Below are positions 55,442-64,000 of a DNA stretch of 64,000 nucleotides, piece after piece. Origin of the DNA: Xanthomonas massiliensis (GTDB taxonomy: Bacteria > Pseudomonadota > Gammaproteobacteria > Xanthomonadales > Xanthomonadaceae); NCBI RefSeq assembly GCF_900018785.1, contig NZ_FCOY01000007.1, positions 1 through 64,000 on the forward strand, in the 5' to 3' direction. Numbering within the stretch: position 1 is the first letter of the stretch; each line of letters begins with the position of its first letter. The notes under the pieces were generated by a model. That model made no database searches. It had not been told where the DNA came from and saw nothing but the letters and a program-made list of their open reading frames with translations. Both the position numbers and the translations under genes were made by a program.

Positions 55442-56007
55442 ACACGCGCACCTGGATCGGCCTGGGCCTGCTGGTGGCCGCGGTGGCGAGCGGCTGGTCG
55501 GTCCTGCACCAGCGTGCCCGCCCGGTCGTGGCCACGGCCGAGGAGGACAGCTACGACTACGTCGCCCACGACGTGCGCGTCACCGCGTTCAACGCCGACA
55601 CCGGCAAGATCTCCGGCGTGCTGCAGGCGCCGATGCTGCGCCGCCTTCGCGCCGACCAGACCCTGGACCTCCAGACGCCGCTGTTCCTGCTGCCGGACAA
55701 CCAGGGCCGCGACTGGCACCTGGCCGCCCAGCGCGGCTGGGTCAGCGCCAAGGGCGACGAGATGCGCCTGACCGGCGAGGTGTCCGGCGACAGCCCCACC
55801 ACCGGCGACGTGCCGCCCACCACGCTGCGCACCGCCACGCTGACCGTGTTCCCGGACAAGCACCTGGCCACCACCGCCGATCCGGTCACCCTGACGCGCC
55901 CCGGTATCATGCAGAGCGGCACCGGCATGCAGGTCAATCTGCAGAGCCGCCAGTATTCCCTCCTTTCCCAGGTCAAGACCCGCTATGAACCCAACAAGGT
56001 CCACTAG
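55438..56007 (+). CDS. lptC: LPS transport protein LptC
   Basis: A 189-residue bitopic membrane protein that receives LPS from the LptBFG complex and passes it to LptA. One N-terminal membrane segment (about residues 5-22, TWIGLGLLVAAVASGWSV) is followed by the periplasmic OstA-like beta-jellyroll (YDYVAHDVRVTAFNADTGKISGVLQAP, then EMRLTGEV). The length matches E. coli LptC (191). ATG 55438 overlaps the short frame before it; GGAGG lies 9 bases upstream. Its 3' end overlaps lptA by 23 bases. Confidence 0.95.
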   Translation: MNTRTWIGLGLLVAAVASGWSVLHQRARPVVATAEEDSYDYVAHDVRVTAFNADTGKISGVLQAPMLRRLRADQTLDLQTPLFLLPDNQGRDWHLAAQRGWVSAKGDEMRLTGEVSGDSPTTGDVPPTTLRTATLTVFPDKHLATTADPVTLTRPGIMQSGTGMQVNLQSRQYSLLSQVKTRYEPNKVH

Positions 56008-56523
56008 GCCGGTCGCGCTCGTCCTGCTGGCCGCGCTGGTGCTGCCGGGCATGGCGCTGGCGCGTTCCTCCGACCGCGACCAGCCGATGACCATCGATGC
56101 CTCGCGCAACGACTGCAGCCAGAACGGCGACGATGCCAAGTGCCGGTTCAGCGGCGACGTGGTGATCATCCAGGGCACGCTGGAAATCCACGCCGATACC
56201 GCCGACGTCTACCAGACCAACGGCGAAGTCGACCGTGTCGTGCTCAACGGCAAGCAGGCAACGCTGAAGCAGCAGATGGACGACGGCACGACCATGCACG
56301 CCCAGGCCGACAACATGGACTACAAGGTCTCCGCCGATACCGTCGTGCTGACCGGCAACTACCAGGTGCAGTCGCAGCGCGGCACCAACGCCGGCCAGCG
56401 CATGGTCTACAACACCCGCACCGGCGACATGAGCAGCGGCGGCGACGGCACCCGCGTGCGCACCGTGATCCAGCCCAAGCCCAAGCCGGCCGCCGCTCCG
56501 GCCAAGCCGCAGGGAGATCGCTG

Positions 56524-56524
<1 letters not shown>
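55985..56524 (+). CDS. lptA: LPS transport periplasmic protein LptA
   Basis: A 179-residue periplasmic bridge protein carrying LPS between LptC and LptD. The signal peptide is cut near residue 27 (GMALARS). The OstA-like domain begins [15 protein letters not shown], with [19 protein letters not shown], the [21 protein letters not shown] strand pair, and a Lys/Pro/Ala-rich tail of about 20 residues. The start lies inside lptC (23-base overlap), and the stop overlaps lptB by one base (TGATG). The disulfide-capable Cys pair (NDCSQNG and AKCRF) is typical of the lptA family in this group. Confidence 0.95.
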
Positions 56525-57243
<719 letters not shown>

Positions 57244-57280
57244 CCCGCAGTCGCGGCCGTCCCTCCATTCGGCGCAGGGG

Positions 57281-58705
57281 ATGAAGGCAGGACTGCAGAC
57301 ATCGCTGGGGCAACAACTGGTGATGACGCCCCAGCTGCGTCAGGCGATCCGGTTGCTGCAGATGTCCGCCGCCGAGCTCGAAGCGGAGATCGCCCTGGCC
57401 GTGGAAAGCAATCCGCTGCTGGAATGGGACGACGAGGCCGGCGCCGTGCCGGCCAGCGCCGACGAGGCCGCGCCGGCCGCGACGGAGGCCCCGGCCGACG
57501 AGCCTGCCGGGCCCGCGGACGAGGGCGACTGGAACCTGGAAGACCCGGCCTGGACCGCCACCGGCGGCGGCAGCTTCGACGGCGAGGAGGACAACCCGGC
57601 CGAGCGCATCGTGGCCCCGCTGACCCTGGCCGACCACCTGCTCGAACAGCTGCGGCTCTCGCCGATCTCCGCGCGCGACCTGGCCATCGCCACCACCCTG
57701 GTGGACGCACTGGAGGAAGACGGCTACCTGCGCGTGCCGCTGGCCGACATCGCCGCCGCCCTGCTGCCGGAGATCCGCGCCGGCGAGGACGAGATCCACG
57801 CCGTGCTGCGCCTGGTCCAGGGCCTGGACCCGGTCGGCGTCGGCGCGGCCGACCTGGCCGAGTGCCTGCGCCTGCAGTTGCTGGCGCTGCCCGGGGGCAG
57901 CCCCGGCCGGGCGCTGGCGCTGCGGATCGTCGACGGCCCGCTCGAGCGCCTGCCGCGCGCCGGCGTCGCCGGCGTCGCCGCCGAGCTGGGCTGCCCGCGC
58001 GAGGATGCCGAGGCCGCCATCGCCCTGCTGCGCTCGCTCGACCCGCGCCCGGGCAAGCGCATCGGCGAGGTCGATACCCGCCAGTACGTGACGCCCGACG
58101 CGGTGATCTGGCGCCAGCACGGGGTCTGGCAGGCGGCGCTGGCCGCCCATGCCGGACCGAAGGTGACCATCCACCATGGCTACGAGCAGCTGATCCGCCG
58201 CTGCGGCGAGGCCGACGCCAGCTACCTGCGCAGCCAGCTGCAGGAGGCGCGCTGGCTGATCAAGGGGCTGGAGGCACGCGGGGAAACCCTGCTCAAGGTG
58301 GTGCGCAGCCTGCTGCGCTACCAGGCCGGCTTCCTGGAGTTCGGCGCGCAGGCGCTGCGCCCGCTGACCCTGCGCGAGATCGCCGCCGAGCTGGGCCTGC
58401 ACGAATCCACCATCTCCCGCGCCATCGCCGGCAAGTACGTGCGCACCCCGCGCGGCACCCTGCCGCTGCGCGCCTTCTTCGCCTCCGGCATCGAGACCGG
58501 CAGCGGCGGCGAGGCCTCCAGCACCGCCATCCAGGCGATGATCAGGCGCCTGATCGAGGCGGAGAACCCGCGCAAGCCGCTTTCTGACGCCAAGCTGGCC
58601 GACCTGCTCAAGACCTCCGGGGTACCGGTGGCGCGGCGCACGGTGGCGAAGTATCGTGAGGCCATGAACATCGCCGCATCGCACGAGAGAGTCCGTATCG
58701 CCTGA
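57281..58705 (+). CDS. rpoN: RNA polymerase sigma-54 factor RpoN
   Basis: A 474-residue sigma factor for enhancer-dependent promoters (-24/-12), used with AAA+ activators. Region I begins MKAGLQTSLGQQLVMTPQLRQAIRLLQMS, the Gln-rich activator-contact helix. An acidic region II follows (about 45-100). The DNA-binding part includes LREIAAELGLHESTISRAIAGKY (helix-turn-helix), and the RpoN box near the C-terminus is ARRTVAKYRE. The frame extends upstream, but ATG 57281 gives the family N-terminus. It is probably cotranscribed with lptB and hpf. Confidence 0.97.
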   Translation: MKAGLQTSLGQQLVMTPQLRQAIRLLQMSAAELEAEIALAVESNPLLEWDDEAGAVPASADEAAPAATEAPADEPAGPADEGDWNLEDPAWTATGGGSFDGEEDNPAERIVAPLTLADHLLEQLRLSPISARDLAIATTLVDALEEDGYLRVPLADIAAALLPEIRAGEDEIHAVLRLVQGLDPVGVGAADLAECLRLQLLALPGGSPGRALALRIVDGPLERLPRAGVAGVAAELGCPREDAEAAIALLRSLDPRPGKRIGEVDTRQYVTPDAVIWRQHGVWQAALAAHAGPKVTIHHGYEQLIRRCGEADASYLRSQLQEARWLIKGLEARGETLLKVVRSLLRYQAGFLEFGAQALRPLTLREIAAELGLHESTISRAIAGKYVRTPRGTLPLRAFFASGIETGSGGEASSTAIQAMIRRLIEAENPRKPLSDAKLADLLKTSGVPVARRTVAKYREAMNIAASHERVRIA

Positions 58706-58754
58706 GCCCTTCGCGGCGCGTGTTCATGCACAACCCGACCAGAGGAGGTATCCG

Positions 58755-59084
58755 ATGCGCATCGAAACGTACGGCCAATCCGTGGAGGTCACGCCGGCCC
58801 TGAAGGACTACGTGGAGACCAAGCTCCAACGTGTCGCCCGGCACTTCGACCAGCACTGCGAGATCCGCACCCAGCTGGCCCTGCGCAAGCCCGACCACTA
58901 CGTGGTGGCCACGGTCAACCTCCCGGGGCGCACCCTGCACGCCGACGCCAGCGCCCCGACGATGTACGCGGCCATCGACCTGCTGGCGGACAAGCTCGAC
59001 CGCCTGCTGATCAAGCACAAGGGCAAGCAGCAGCAGGTCAACGCCCGCGAAGTGCGCGACGAAGTGCGCGAGAATGCGGGCTGA
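58755..59084 (+). CDS. hpf: Ribosome hibernation promoting factor HPF
   Basis: A 109-residue short-type HPF/RaiA protein that binds the 30S decoding site in resting cells and promotes inactive 100S dimers. [39 protein letters not shown] and [34 protein letters not shown] are the family's strand-helix pattern. A near-perfect ribosome site (AGAGGAGGT) precedes ATG 58755. It follows rpoN by 49 bases. In related genomes ptsN is next; here only a 35-codon frame lies before hprK. Confidence 0.95.
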   Translation: MRIETYGQSVEVTPALKDYVETKLQRVARHFDQHCEIRTQLALRKPDHYVVATVNLPGRTLHADASAPTMYAAIDLLADKLDRLLIKHKGKQQQVNAREVRDEVRENAG

Positions 59085-59105
59085 CGCCATCGCTCCGTTC
59101 CCGCC

Positions 59106-59213
59106 ATGCCGCTGATCGACTCCCCTCCGGCCGGCCTTCGCCGGCCGGATCCCCGCATCGCTGCCGCCCTTGCCCGCCGCGACGGCGCCGGCCCGTTCCG
59201 GGAAGCGGCATGA
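59106..59213 (+). pseudogene. 35-codon frame at the expected ptsN position (possible deletion scar)
   Basis: ATG 59106 reads 35 codons to a TGA overlapping the hprK ATG (ATGA). In gammaproteobacteria ptsN (EIIA-Ntr, about 150 residues, His near 70) lies between hpf and the next gene. The peptide begins MPLIDSP, loosely like the start of many PtsN proteins, then turns Arg/Ala/Pro-rich with no His site. A perfect 9-bp hairpin CCGGCCGGC-CTTC-GCCGGCCGG occupies 59127-59148. This looks like a collapsed ptsN or a coupling frame. Confidence 0.4.
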
Positions 59214-60178
59214 GCCCGGCGCTGGTCAGCACGCGCAGCATCACCGCCCGGGAACTCTTCGACCAGCAGGCCGAGCGCCTCGGGCTGCGCTGGGTCGCCG
59301 GGCAGAAGGGCGGCGAGCGCGCGCTCGAATCCGGCGGCAGCGACGGCCGGCGGCCGTCGCTGGCCGGCTACCTCAACACCATCTATCCCAACAAGGTGCA
59401 GATCCTGGGCACCGAGGAACTGGACTGGCTGGACGCGCTGGAAGCGCGCCAGCGCTGGGAGACCATCGAGAAGATCATGCAGGGCCGGCCGCTGGCGCTG
59501 GTGATCACCCGCAACCTGCCCTGCCCGGAGGACCTGCGCGAGGCCGCCGAGGAATCGCAGACCCCGCTGTGGGTGTCCCCGCGCCGCGGCCACGAGCTGC
59601 TCAACCACATCTCCTACCACCTGGCGCGCACCCTGGCCCCGCGCATCACCCTGCACGGGGTGTTCATGGAGATCTATTCCATCGGCGTGCTGATCACCGG
59701 CGAGGCCGGCTCGGGCAAGAGCGAGCTGGCGCTGGAGCTGCTCAGCCGCGGCCACCGGCTGGTGGCCGACGACGCGCCGGAGTTCACCCAGATCGCCCCG
59801 GACGTGCTCGACGGCACCTGCCCGGAACTGCTGCAGGACCTGCTGGAAGTGCGCGGCCTGGGAGTGCTGGACATCCGCGAGATGTTCGGCGACACCGCCA
59901 TCAAGCGGAACAAGTACCTGCGCCTGATCGTGCACCTGACCAAGCCGATGACCGAGCCCAGCCCGCACGGCTACGAGCGCCTGACCGGCGATTCGGGCAC
60001 GCGCCACGTGCTCGACCTGGACGTGCCGCTGATCACCCTGCCGGTGATGCCCGGCCGCAACCTGGCGGTGCTGACCGAGGCGGCGACCCGGCTGCACATC
60101 CTGCGCAGCAAGGGCGTGGACCCGGCGGCGATGTTCATCGCCCGCCACAGCAGCATGCTGCAGAAGCGCACGCCATGA
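59210..60178 (+). CDS. hprK: HPr kinase/phosphorylase HprK
   Basis: A 322-residue enzyme that phosphorylates HPr on Ser46 with ATP and reverses it by phosphorolysis, so linking PTS state to metabolism. The N-terminal half ([33 protein letters not shown]) is the family's Mur-ligase-like domain. Walker A is [10 protein letters not shown] near residue 164, followed by [13 protein letters not shown]. The signature [15 protein letters not shown] is also present. ATG 59210 is preceded by GGGAAG. The stop overlaps rapZ by ATGA. In proteobacteria with HprK the HPr Ser-kinase often regulates other functions and not sugar uptake. Confidence 0.96.
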   Translation: MSPALVSTRSITARELFDQQAERLGLRWVAGQKGGERALESGGSDGRRPSLAGYLNTIYPNKVQILGTEELDWLDALEARQRWETIEKIMQGRPLALVITRNLPCPEDLREAAEESQTPLWVSPRRGHELLNHISYHLARTLAPRITLHGVFMEIYSIGVLITGEAGSGKSELALELLSRGHRLVADDAPEFTQIAPDVLDGTCPELLQDLLEVRGLGVLDIREMFGDTAIKRNKYLRLIVHLTKPMTEPSPHGYERLTGDSGTRHVLDLDVPLITLPVMPGRNLAVLTEAATRLHILRSKGVDPAAMFIARHSSMLQKRTP

Positions 60179-61065
60179 GCGCCACCGAGAACGGGGCCGC
60201 CGCCGGCGCCACCCTGCTCATCGTCAGCGGCCTGTCCGGGGCCGGCAAGTCGGTGGCATTGAAGACCTTCGAGGACCTGGACTACTACTGTTCGGACAAC
60301 CTGCCGGTGTCGCTGCTGCCGGATTTCGTGCGCGCGGTGTTCGGCGCCAGCGCCGCGCCGCCCTCGCGGGTGGCGGTCGGCATCGACGTGCGCAGCCGCA
60401 GCGACCTGTCGCAGCTGGCGCATTGGCGCGGCAAGGCGCGCGAGCACGGCATCGACGCGCGCCTGCTGTTCTTCGAGGCCAGCGACGAGGCCCTGCTCAA
60501 GCGCTACGCCGATACCCGCCGGCGCCACCCGCTCAGCCAGCAGGGCCTGTCGCTGCCGCAGGCCATCGCCCGCGAGCGCGAGCTGACCGCGCCGCTGCGC
60601 CAGGCGGCCGACGCGGTGGTCGATACCTCGGCATTGAACGTGCACCAGCTGCGGCGCAAGGTGGTCACCGAGTTCGCACTGCAGCGCGAGGGCACGCTGT
60701 CGTTGCTGTTCGAATCCTTCGCCTACCGCCACGGCGTGCCGGCCGAGGCGGATTTCGTGTTCGACGCGCGCGTGCTGCCCAACCCGCACTGGGATCCGGA
60801 ACTGCGCCCGCTCACCGGACGCGACGGCGGGGTGCGCGACTACCTGGACCAGCAGCCGGAAGTGAAGCGCTACGTCGCCCAGCTGGTGGACTTCCTCGAC
60901 ACCTGGCTGCCGCGCCTGCGCAACGACACCCGCAGCTACGTCACCGTCGCCTTCGGCTGCACCGGCGGCAAGCACCGCTCGGTGTACCTGGCCGAGCGCA
61001 TGGCCCGCCACGCCCGCGAACAGGGCTGGCCGGAAGTGGCCACCTTCCACCGCGAACTGGCCTAG
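60175..61065 (+). CDS. rapZ: RNase adapter protein RapZ
   Basis: A 296-residue nucleotide-binding protein. In E. coli it guides RNase E to the small RNA GlmZ and so controls glucosamine-6-phosphate synthase. Walker A is [17 protein letters not shown] near residue 20, with [17 protein letters not shown] after it. The C-terminal RNA-binding domain carries [19 protein letters not shown] and [15 protein letters not shown]. It overlaps hprK by four bases. In other bacteria it binds UDP-GlcNAc; here it could link cell-wall precursor supply with the PTS. Confidence 0.96.
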   Translation: MSATENGAAAGATLLIVSGLSGAGKSVALKTFEDLDYYCSDNLPVSLLPDFVRAVFGASAAPPSRVAVGIDVRSRSDLSQLAHWRGKAREHGIDARLLFFEASDEALLKRYADTRRRHPLSQQGLSLPQAIARERELTAPLRQAADAVVDTSALNVHQLRRKVVTEFALQREGTLSLLFESFAYRHGVPAEADFVFDARVLPNPHWDPELRPLTGRDGGVRDYLDQQPEVKRYVAQLVDFLDTWLPRLRNDTRSYVTVAFGCTGGKHRSVYLAERMARHAREQGWPEVATFHRELA

Positions 61066-61280
61066 CGCGACCGGCCGCTCGCGGGCCACCGCGGCAAGGC
61101 AGGGGAAGGCAGGCGATGGACGCGGGCAGCCCCGCGCATTTCCCGGGCGCGCGATGCGCGGCGATGTGGCGCGCGCGGCCGTTCCGCGCACGTCATGTCG
61201 TCCCGTCGCATGCCCTGCCGGCGTCGCGCACACGCGCCCGGCGCCTACCGCGTTCAGCCGCGAAATGTTAAGTTCCTGCA

Positions 61281-61673
61281 ATGAGCTGCGGCGTTCTCCT
61301 GGTCACCCATCCCGGCATCGGCCCTTCCCTGCTGGAGGTGGCCGGCAGGCTGCTGAGCCCGCTGCCGCTGCGTACCGAGGCCTTCGAGGTGGCGCTGGAC
61401 GCCGACCTGGACGCGCTGCTGCCGCAGGCCTCGGCCGCCCTGCGCCGGGTCGACGGCGGCGACGGCGTGCTGGTGCTCACCGACCTGTACGGGTCCAGCC
61501 CCAGCAACCTCGCCCGTCGCCTCGCCCAGCTGGGCACGCCGGTGCGCCGCGTGGCGGCGCTCAGCCTGCCCATGCTGCTGCGGGTGATGAACTACCCGGA
61601 AAAGGACTTGCAGGAACTGCCCGCCATCGCCGCGGCGGGCACGCGCAACGGAGCGATCATCGACGATGCTTGA
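61281..61673 (+). CDS. PTS mannose-type EIIA domain protein
   Basis: A 130-residue stand-alone EIIA of the mannose family. The phosphorylated histidine is His10 in LLVTHPGIG. VLVLTDLYGSSPSNLARRLA matches the second conserved block (D-x-x-G-x-S-P-x-N). No EIIB, EIIC or EIID gene is present, so it cannot by itself transport sugar and probably has a regulatory role, receiving phosphate from HPr. Its last 8 bases overlap the start of the HPr gene. A 215-base gap separates it from rapZ; no gene was recognised there. Confidence 0.92.
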   Translation: MSCGVLLVTHPGIGPSLLEVAGRLLSPLPLRTEAFEVALDADLDALLPQASAALRRVDGGDGVLVLTDLYGSSPSNLARRLAQLGTPVRRVAALSLPMLLRVMNYPEKDLQELPAIAAAGTRNGAIIDDA

Positions 61674-61935
61674 ACGCGAACTCACCGTATCCAACCGCCT
61701 CGGGCTGCATGCCAGGGCGACCGCCAAGCTGGTGCAGGCGGTGGCGCCGTTCCGCAGCAGCGTGACGCTGGCGGCCAAGGGCCGCGAGGTCAACGCCAAG
61801 AGCATCATGGGGGTGATGCTGCTGGCCGCCGCGCAAGGCACGCAGGTGACCGTGCGGGTGGAAGGCGAGGACGAGCAGGACGCCATGCAGGCGATCGCCG
61901 ACCTGTTCGACCGGCGCTTCGACGAGGACGCCTGA
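61666..61935 (+). CDS. ptsH: Phosphocarrier protein HPr
   Basis: An 89-residue HPr. Both regulatory sites are visible: His15 (RLGLHARATAKLV), phosphorylated by enzyme I, and Ser46 (NAKSIMGVMLLAA), the target of HprK. This fits the HprK gene encoded just upstream. It starts inside the EIIA gene (8-base overlap). Because the enzyme I next door lacks a GAF domain, the name ptsH is used instead of npr, but the absence of sugar permeases makes a regulatory role likely. Confidence 0.95.
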   Translation: MLERELTVSNRLGLHARATAKLVQAVAPFRSSVTLAAKGREVNAKSIMGVMLLAAAQGTQVTVRVEGEDEQDAMQAIADLFDRRFDEDA

Positions 61936-61982
61936 GCGGTGTCCACGACGGCGCCCCGGTTGCTGCCCGGCGGGCGCCGGCC

Positions 61983-63704
61983 GTGACGCCGCTGCGCCTG
62001 CACGGCACCGGCGCCTCGCGCGGCTGCGTGCTGGGCCGCGCCCGGATCCGCCAGTCGCCCAGCATCGAGCCCGCCCGCAAGCACGTTCCCGCCGAACAGG
62101 TCGAGGCCGAACTGCAGCGCCTGCATGCCGCCGTGGAGGCCGCGCGCGCGGAGATGCAGGCCCTGCGCGGGCGCCTGCAGGGCGCCCTGGCCGGCGAGGT
62201 CGGCGAGTTCCTCGACCTGCACGCGCTGCTGCTGGACGATCCGGAACTGCTGTTCGGCCTGGACGAGCTGGTGCGCGAGGGCCGCTACGGCGCCGAGTAC
62301 GCCCTGCGCGTGCAGCGCGACCGGCTGGCGAGCGTGTTCGAGAACATGGACGACGCCTACCTGCGCAGCCGCATGGACGACCTGGACCATGTGATCGACC
62401 GCATCCTCGCCTTCCTGCAGGCGCGCCCGGCCGACGCCAAGGGCCTGGCCGGCGAGATCCTGGTATGCGCCACGGTGGCGCCGTCCGAGCTGGCCCAGCT
62501 GCAGGCCCAGGGCGTCGTCGGCGTGGTCGCCGCCGCCGGCAGCCCGCTCTCGCACAGCGCGATCCTGGCACGCAGCCTGCACCTCCCGCTGGTGGTCGGC
62601 GCGCCCGAGGTGCTGCGCCAGGTGCGCGACGGCGCGGCGCTGATCATCGACGGCGAGAGCGGCGAGGTGATCGCCGAGCCCGGCCCGCAGGACCTGCGCG
62701 GCTACCGCGCGCGCATCCGCGAGCAGGCCCGCGAACGGCGCGAGCTGGCGCGCCTGCGCGACAAGCCCAGCCGTACCCGCGACGAGGTGGACATCACCCT
62801 GCGCGCCAATGCCGAATCGCGCGAGGACATCGCCCGGGCCCATGCCCTGGGCGCGGCCGGGCTGGGGCTGTACCGCACCGAGTTCCTGTTCCTGCAGCGC
62901 GACAGCCTGCCCGGCGAGGAGGAACAGTTCCGCGTCTACCGCGACGCCGTGCTGGGCATGAGCGGGCGCCCGGTGACCTTCCGCACCCTGGACCTGGGCG
63001 CGGACAAGGCCGACCGCGCCGGACTGGTGGCCGAGGGCGAGGCCAACCCGGCGCTGGGCCTGCGCGGGCTGCGCCTGTCGCTGGCGCGCCCGGCGATCTT
63101 CGACGCCCAGCTGCGCGCCCTGCTGCGCGCGTCCGGCTACGGCCCGGTGCGCATCCTGCTGCCGATGGTCACCGCGCGCGCCGAGATCCTGGCGGTGCGC
63201 CGCCGCCTGCGCCGGCTGGAGAAGCGCCTGCGCGAGGAGGGCCACGAGGTGGCCATGCAGGTACCGCTGGGGGCGATGATCGAGGTGCCGGCCGCCGCGA
63301 TCGCCCTGGCCGGGTTCGTGCGCGAGGTGGACTTCCTGTCCATCGGCACCAACGACCTGGTGCAGTACCTGCTGGCCGCCGATCGCGACAACGCCGCGCT
63401 GGAGACGCTGTATTCGCCGCTGGAACCGGCGGTGCTGCAGCTGCTGGCGCAGGTGATCGCCACCGGTGCCGCGCACGGGCGGCCGGTGGCGGTGTGCGGG
63501 GAGATGGCCGGCGACCCGCGCCTGGCGCCGATGCTGCTGGCCCTGGGCCTGACCGAGTTCAGCCTGCACCCGGCGGGCCTGCTGGAGCTGCGCCAGGCGA
63601 TCCGAGCCACCGACCTGCGGGCCCTGCGCGCGCGCGCCGGCAAGCTGCTGCAGGCACGCGACCGGCGCGCGGTCGAGCGCTGGCTGCAGGCGCCCCCGGC
63701 CTGA
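61983..63704 (+). CDS. ptsI: PTS enzyme I (phosphoenolpyruvate-protein phosphotransferase, GTG start)
   Basis: A 573-residue enzyme I transferring phosphate from PEP to HPr. The active-site histidine is His191 in SPLSHSAILAR, LYRTEFLFLQRD and SIGTNDLVQYLLAADRD are the PEP-binding blocks, and Cys505 lies in VCGEMAGDP. It lacks the GAF sensor domain of PtsP (EI-Ntr), so it is the PtsI form. The start is GTG at 61983, 47 bases after the HPr gene. The length matches E. coli PtsI (575). It supplies HPr and, through it, the EIIA encoded at 61281. Confidence 0.96.
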   Translation: MTPLRLHGTGASRGCVLGRARIRQSPSIEPARKHVPAEQVEAELQRLHAAVEAARAEMQALRGRLQGALAGEVGEFLDLHALLLDDPELLFGLDELVREGRYGAEYALRVQRDRLASVFENMDDAYLRSRMDDLDHVIDRILAFLQARPADAKGLAGEILVCATVAPSELAQLQAQGVVGVVAAAGSPLSHSAILARSLHLPLVVGAPEVLRQVRDGAALIIDGESGEVIAEPGPQDLRGYRARIREQARERRELARLRDKPSRTRDEVDITLRANAESREDIARAHALGAAGLGLYRTEFLFLQRDSLPGEEEQFRVYRDAVLGMSGRPVTFRTLDLGADKADRAGLVAEGEANPALGLRGLRLSLARPAIFDAQLRALLRASGYGPVRILLPMVTARAEILAVRRRLRRLEKRLREEGHEVAMQVPLGAMIEVPAAAIALAGFVREVDFLSIGTNDLVQYLLAADRDNAALETLYSPLEPAVLQLLAQVIATGAAHGRPVAVCGEMAGDPRLAPMLLALGLTEFSLHPAGLLELRQAIRATDLRALRARAGKLLQARDRRAVERWLQAPPA

Positions 63705-63761
63705 TCGCGGTGCCGCCGCCGCAGGCACGCAGCCGGCGTGCATGCGTCATCGGCCGCGGGC

Positions 63762-63767
63762 GATAAT
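63762..63767 (+). promoter_or_regulatory. -10-like element before mgtE
   Basis: GATAAT in GGGCGATAATGCC, 59 bases before the mgtE start, the same context as the elements before metG and rnfB. No clear -35. Confidence 0.45.
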
Positions 63768-63820
63768 GCCGCACTGACCTGCGCGCGCCCCGCGCGCCCG
63801 CCCCCGGAGACCGCCCGCGC

Positions 63821-64000
63821 ATGGCCGAGATCGCACGCCACGACAAGACCGCGCGCCAGTTGCGCCTGCTGTCCGACGCCCTGGACAGCGGCCGGCTGGG
63901 CCCGGTGCGGCGTCTGGTCAACACCCTCTCGCCGGCCGAGATCGGCAACCTGCTCGAATCGCTGCCGCCGGGCAAGCGCGAGGTCGTGTGGGGCCTGGTC
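63821..64000 (+). CDS. mgtE: Magnesium transporter MgtE (N-terminal part, runs off the right edge)
   Basis: Only the first 60 codons are in the window. They read as the start of the MgtE N-domain: DKTARQLRLLSDALDSGRL, then LVNTLSPAEIGNLLESLPPGKREVVWGLV, typical of the helical repeats that sense cytoplasmic Mg2+ and gate the channel. CBS domains and the membrane part should follow. The gene sits directly after ptsI, the usual place in xanthomonads, and has its own -10-like element at 63762. Confidence 0.85.
   Translation, partial: MAEIARHDKTARQLRLLSDALDSGRLGPVRRLVNTLSPAEIGNLLESLPPGKREVVWGLV

Overview
The window is GC-rich, densely packed proteobacterial DNA whose gene content and order point to the Xanthomonadaceae/Lysobacteraceae (Gammaproteobacteria). 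The clearest marker is the right end, where an lpt-rpoN-hpf block runs into hprK, rapZ, a mannose-type EIIA, HPr, enzyme I and mgtE. Supporting markers are the lptE-holA-nadD-rsfS-rlmH / maf-rng-yhdP group, metG next to a short stand-alone RnfB, an Oar-type TonB receptor, a subtilisin autotransporter and an alpha-carbonic anhydrase with a signal peptide. No genus is assigned. No tRNA, rRNA, CRISPR array, transposase or integrase was recognised.

Layout. 1-7260 (minus): the 5' part of a VgrG gene cut by the window edge, then yhdP, rng and maf. 7389-11808 (plus): a SIMPL-domain protein and a strikingly AT-richer TonB receptor that interrupt the minus-strand housekeeping group. 11890-18280 (minus): rlmH, rsfS, nadD, holA, lptE, leuS. 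18332-22052: a membrane protein facing cnoX, a DUF4442 thioesterase-fold protein, a DUF502 protein and a YhhQ transporter. 22152-30072: a hydrolase cluster with a DUF885 peptidase, a beta-lactamase-fold hydrolase, and an ABC ATPase with a giant permease fused to an M1 aminopeptidase. 30185-34776: a DUF2147 protein followed by a 225-bp tandem duplication, then metG, a HAD phosphatase, rnfB and ridA. 35258-42503: mprF and a VirJ/AcvB-like gene overlapping tail to tail, then small RNA- and nucleotide-related genes, an MFS exporter and yjdM. 42581-46140: a structured leader with a 61-residue protein, an acyl-CoA ligase, an MscS-type channel, a zinc-finger protein and a DUF2789 protein. 46404-52247: a subtilisin autotransporter, a lipoprotein, a Leu/Glu-type dehydrogenase and carbonic anhydrase. 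52420-54281 (minus): an EF-hand protein, murA and ibaG. 54321-64000 (plus): kdsD, lptC, lptA, lptB, rpoN, hpf, hprK, rapZ, EIIA, HPr, ptsI and the start of mgtE.

How the genes work together. Envelope construction dominates: MurA (peptidoglycan), KdsD (Kdo), LptA/B/C/E (LPS export), YhdP (phospholipid transport), MprF with the VirJ-like protein (lysyl-phosphatidylglycerol), VgrG and the autotransporter. The second theme is regulatory phosphotransfer without sugar permeases: HprK, HPr, enzyme I and EIIA beside RpoN and RapZ.

The most unusual points are these. (i) Two places in the kdsD-to-ptsI region hold only short open frames where kdsC and ptsN are expected from related genomes; each overlaps the next start codon by ATGA. 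(ii) A perfect three-way-junction RNA fold sits immediately before the ribosome binding site of the 61-residue protein. (iii) A 225-bp tandem duplication repeats the very end of the DUF2147 gene. (iv) mprF and its probable functional antagonist overlap tail to tail. Base pairing, spacings and motifs were read by eye; family names rest on recognised motifs and not on searches.
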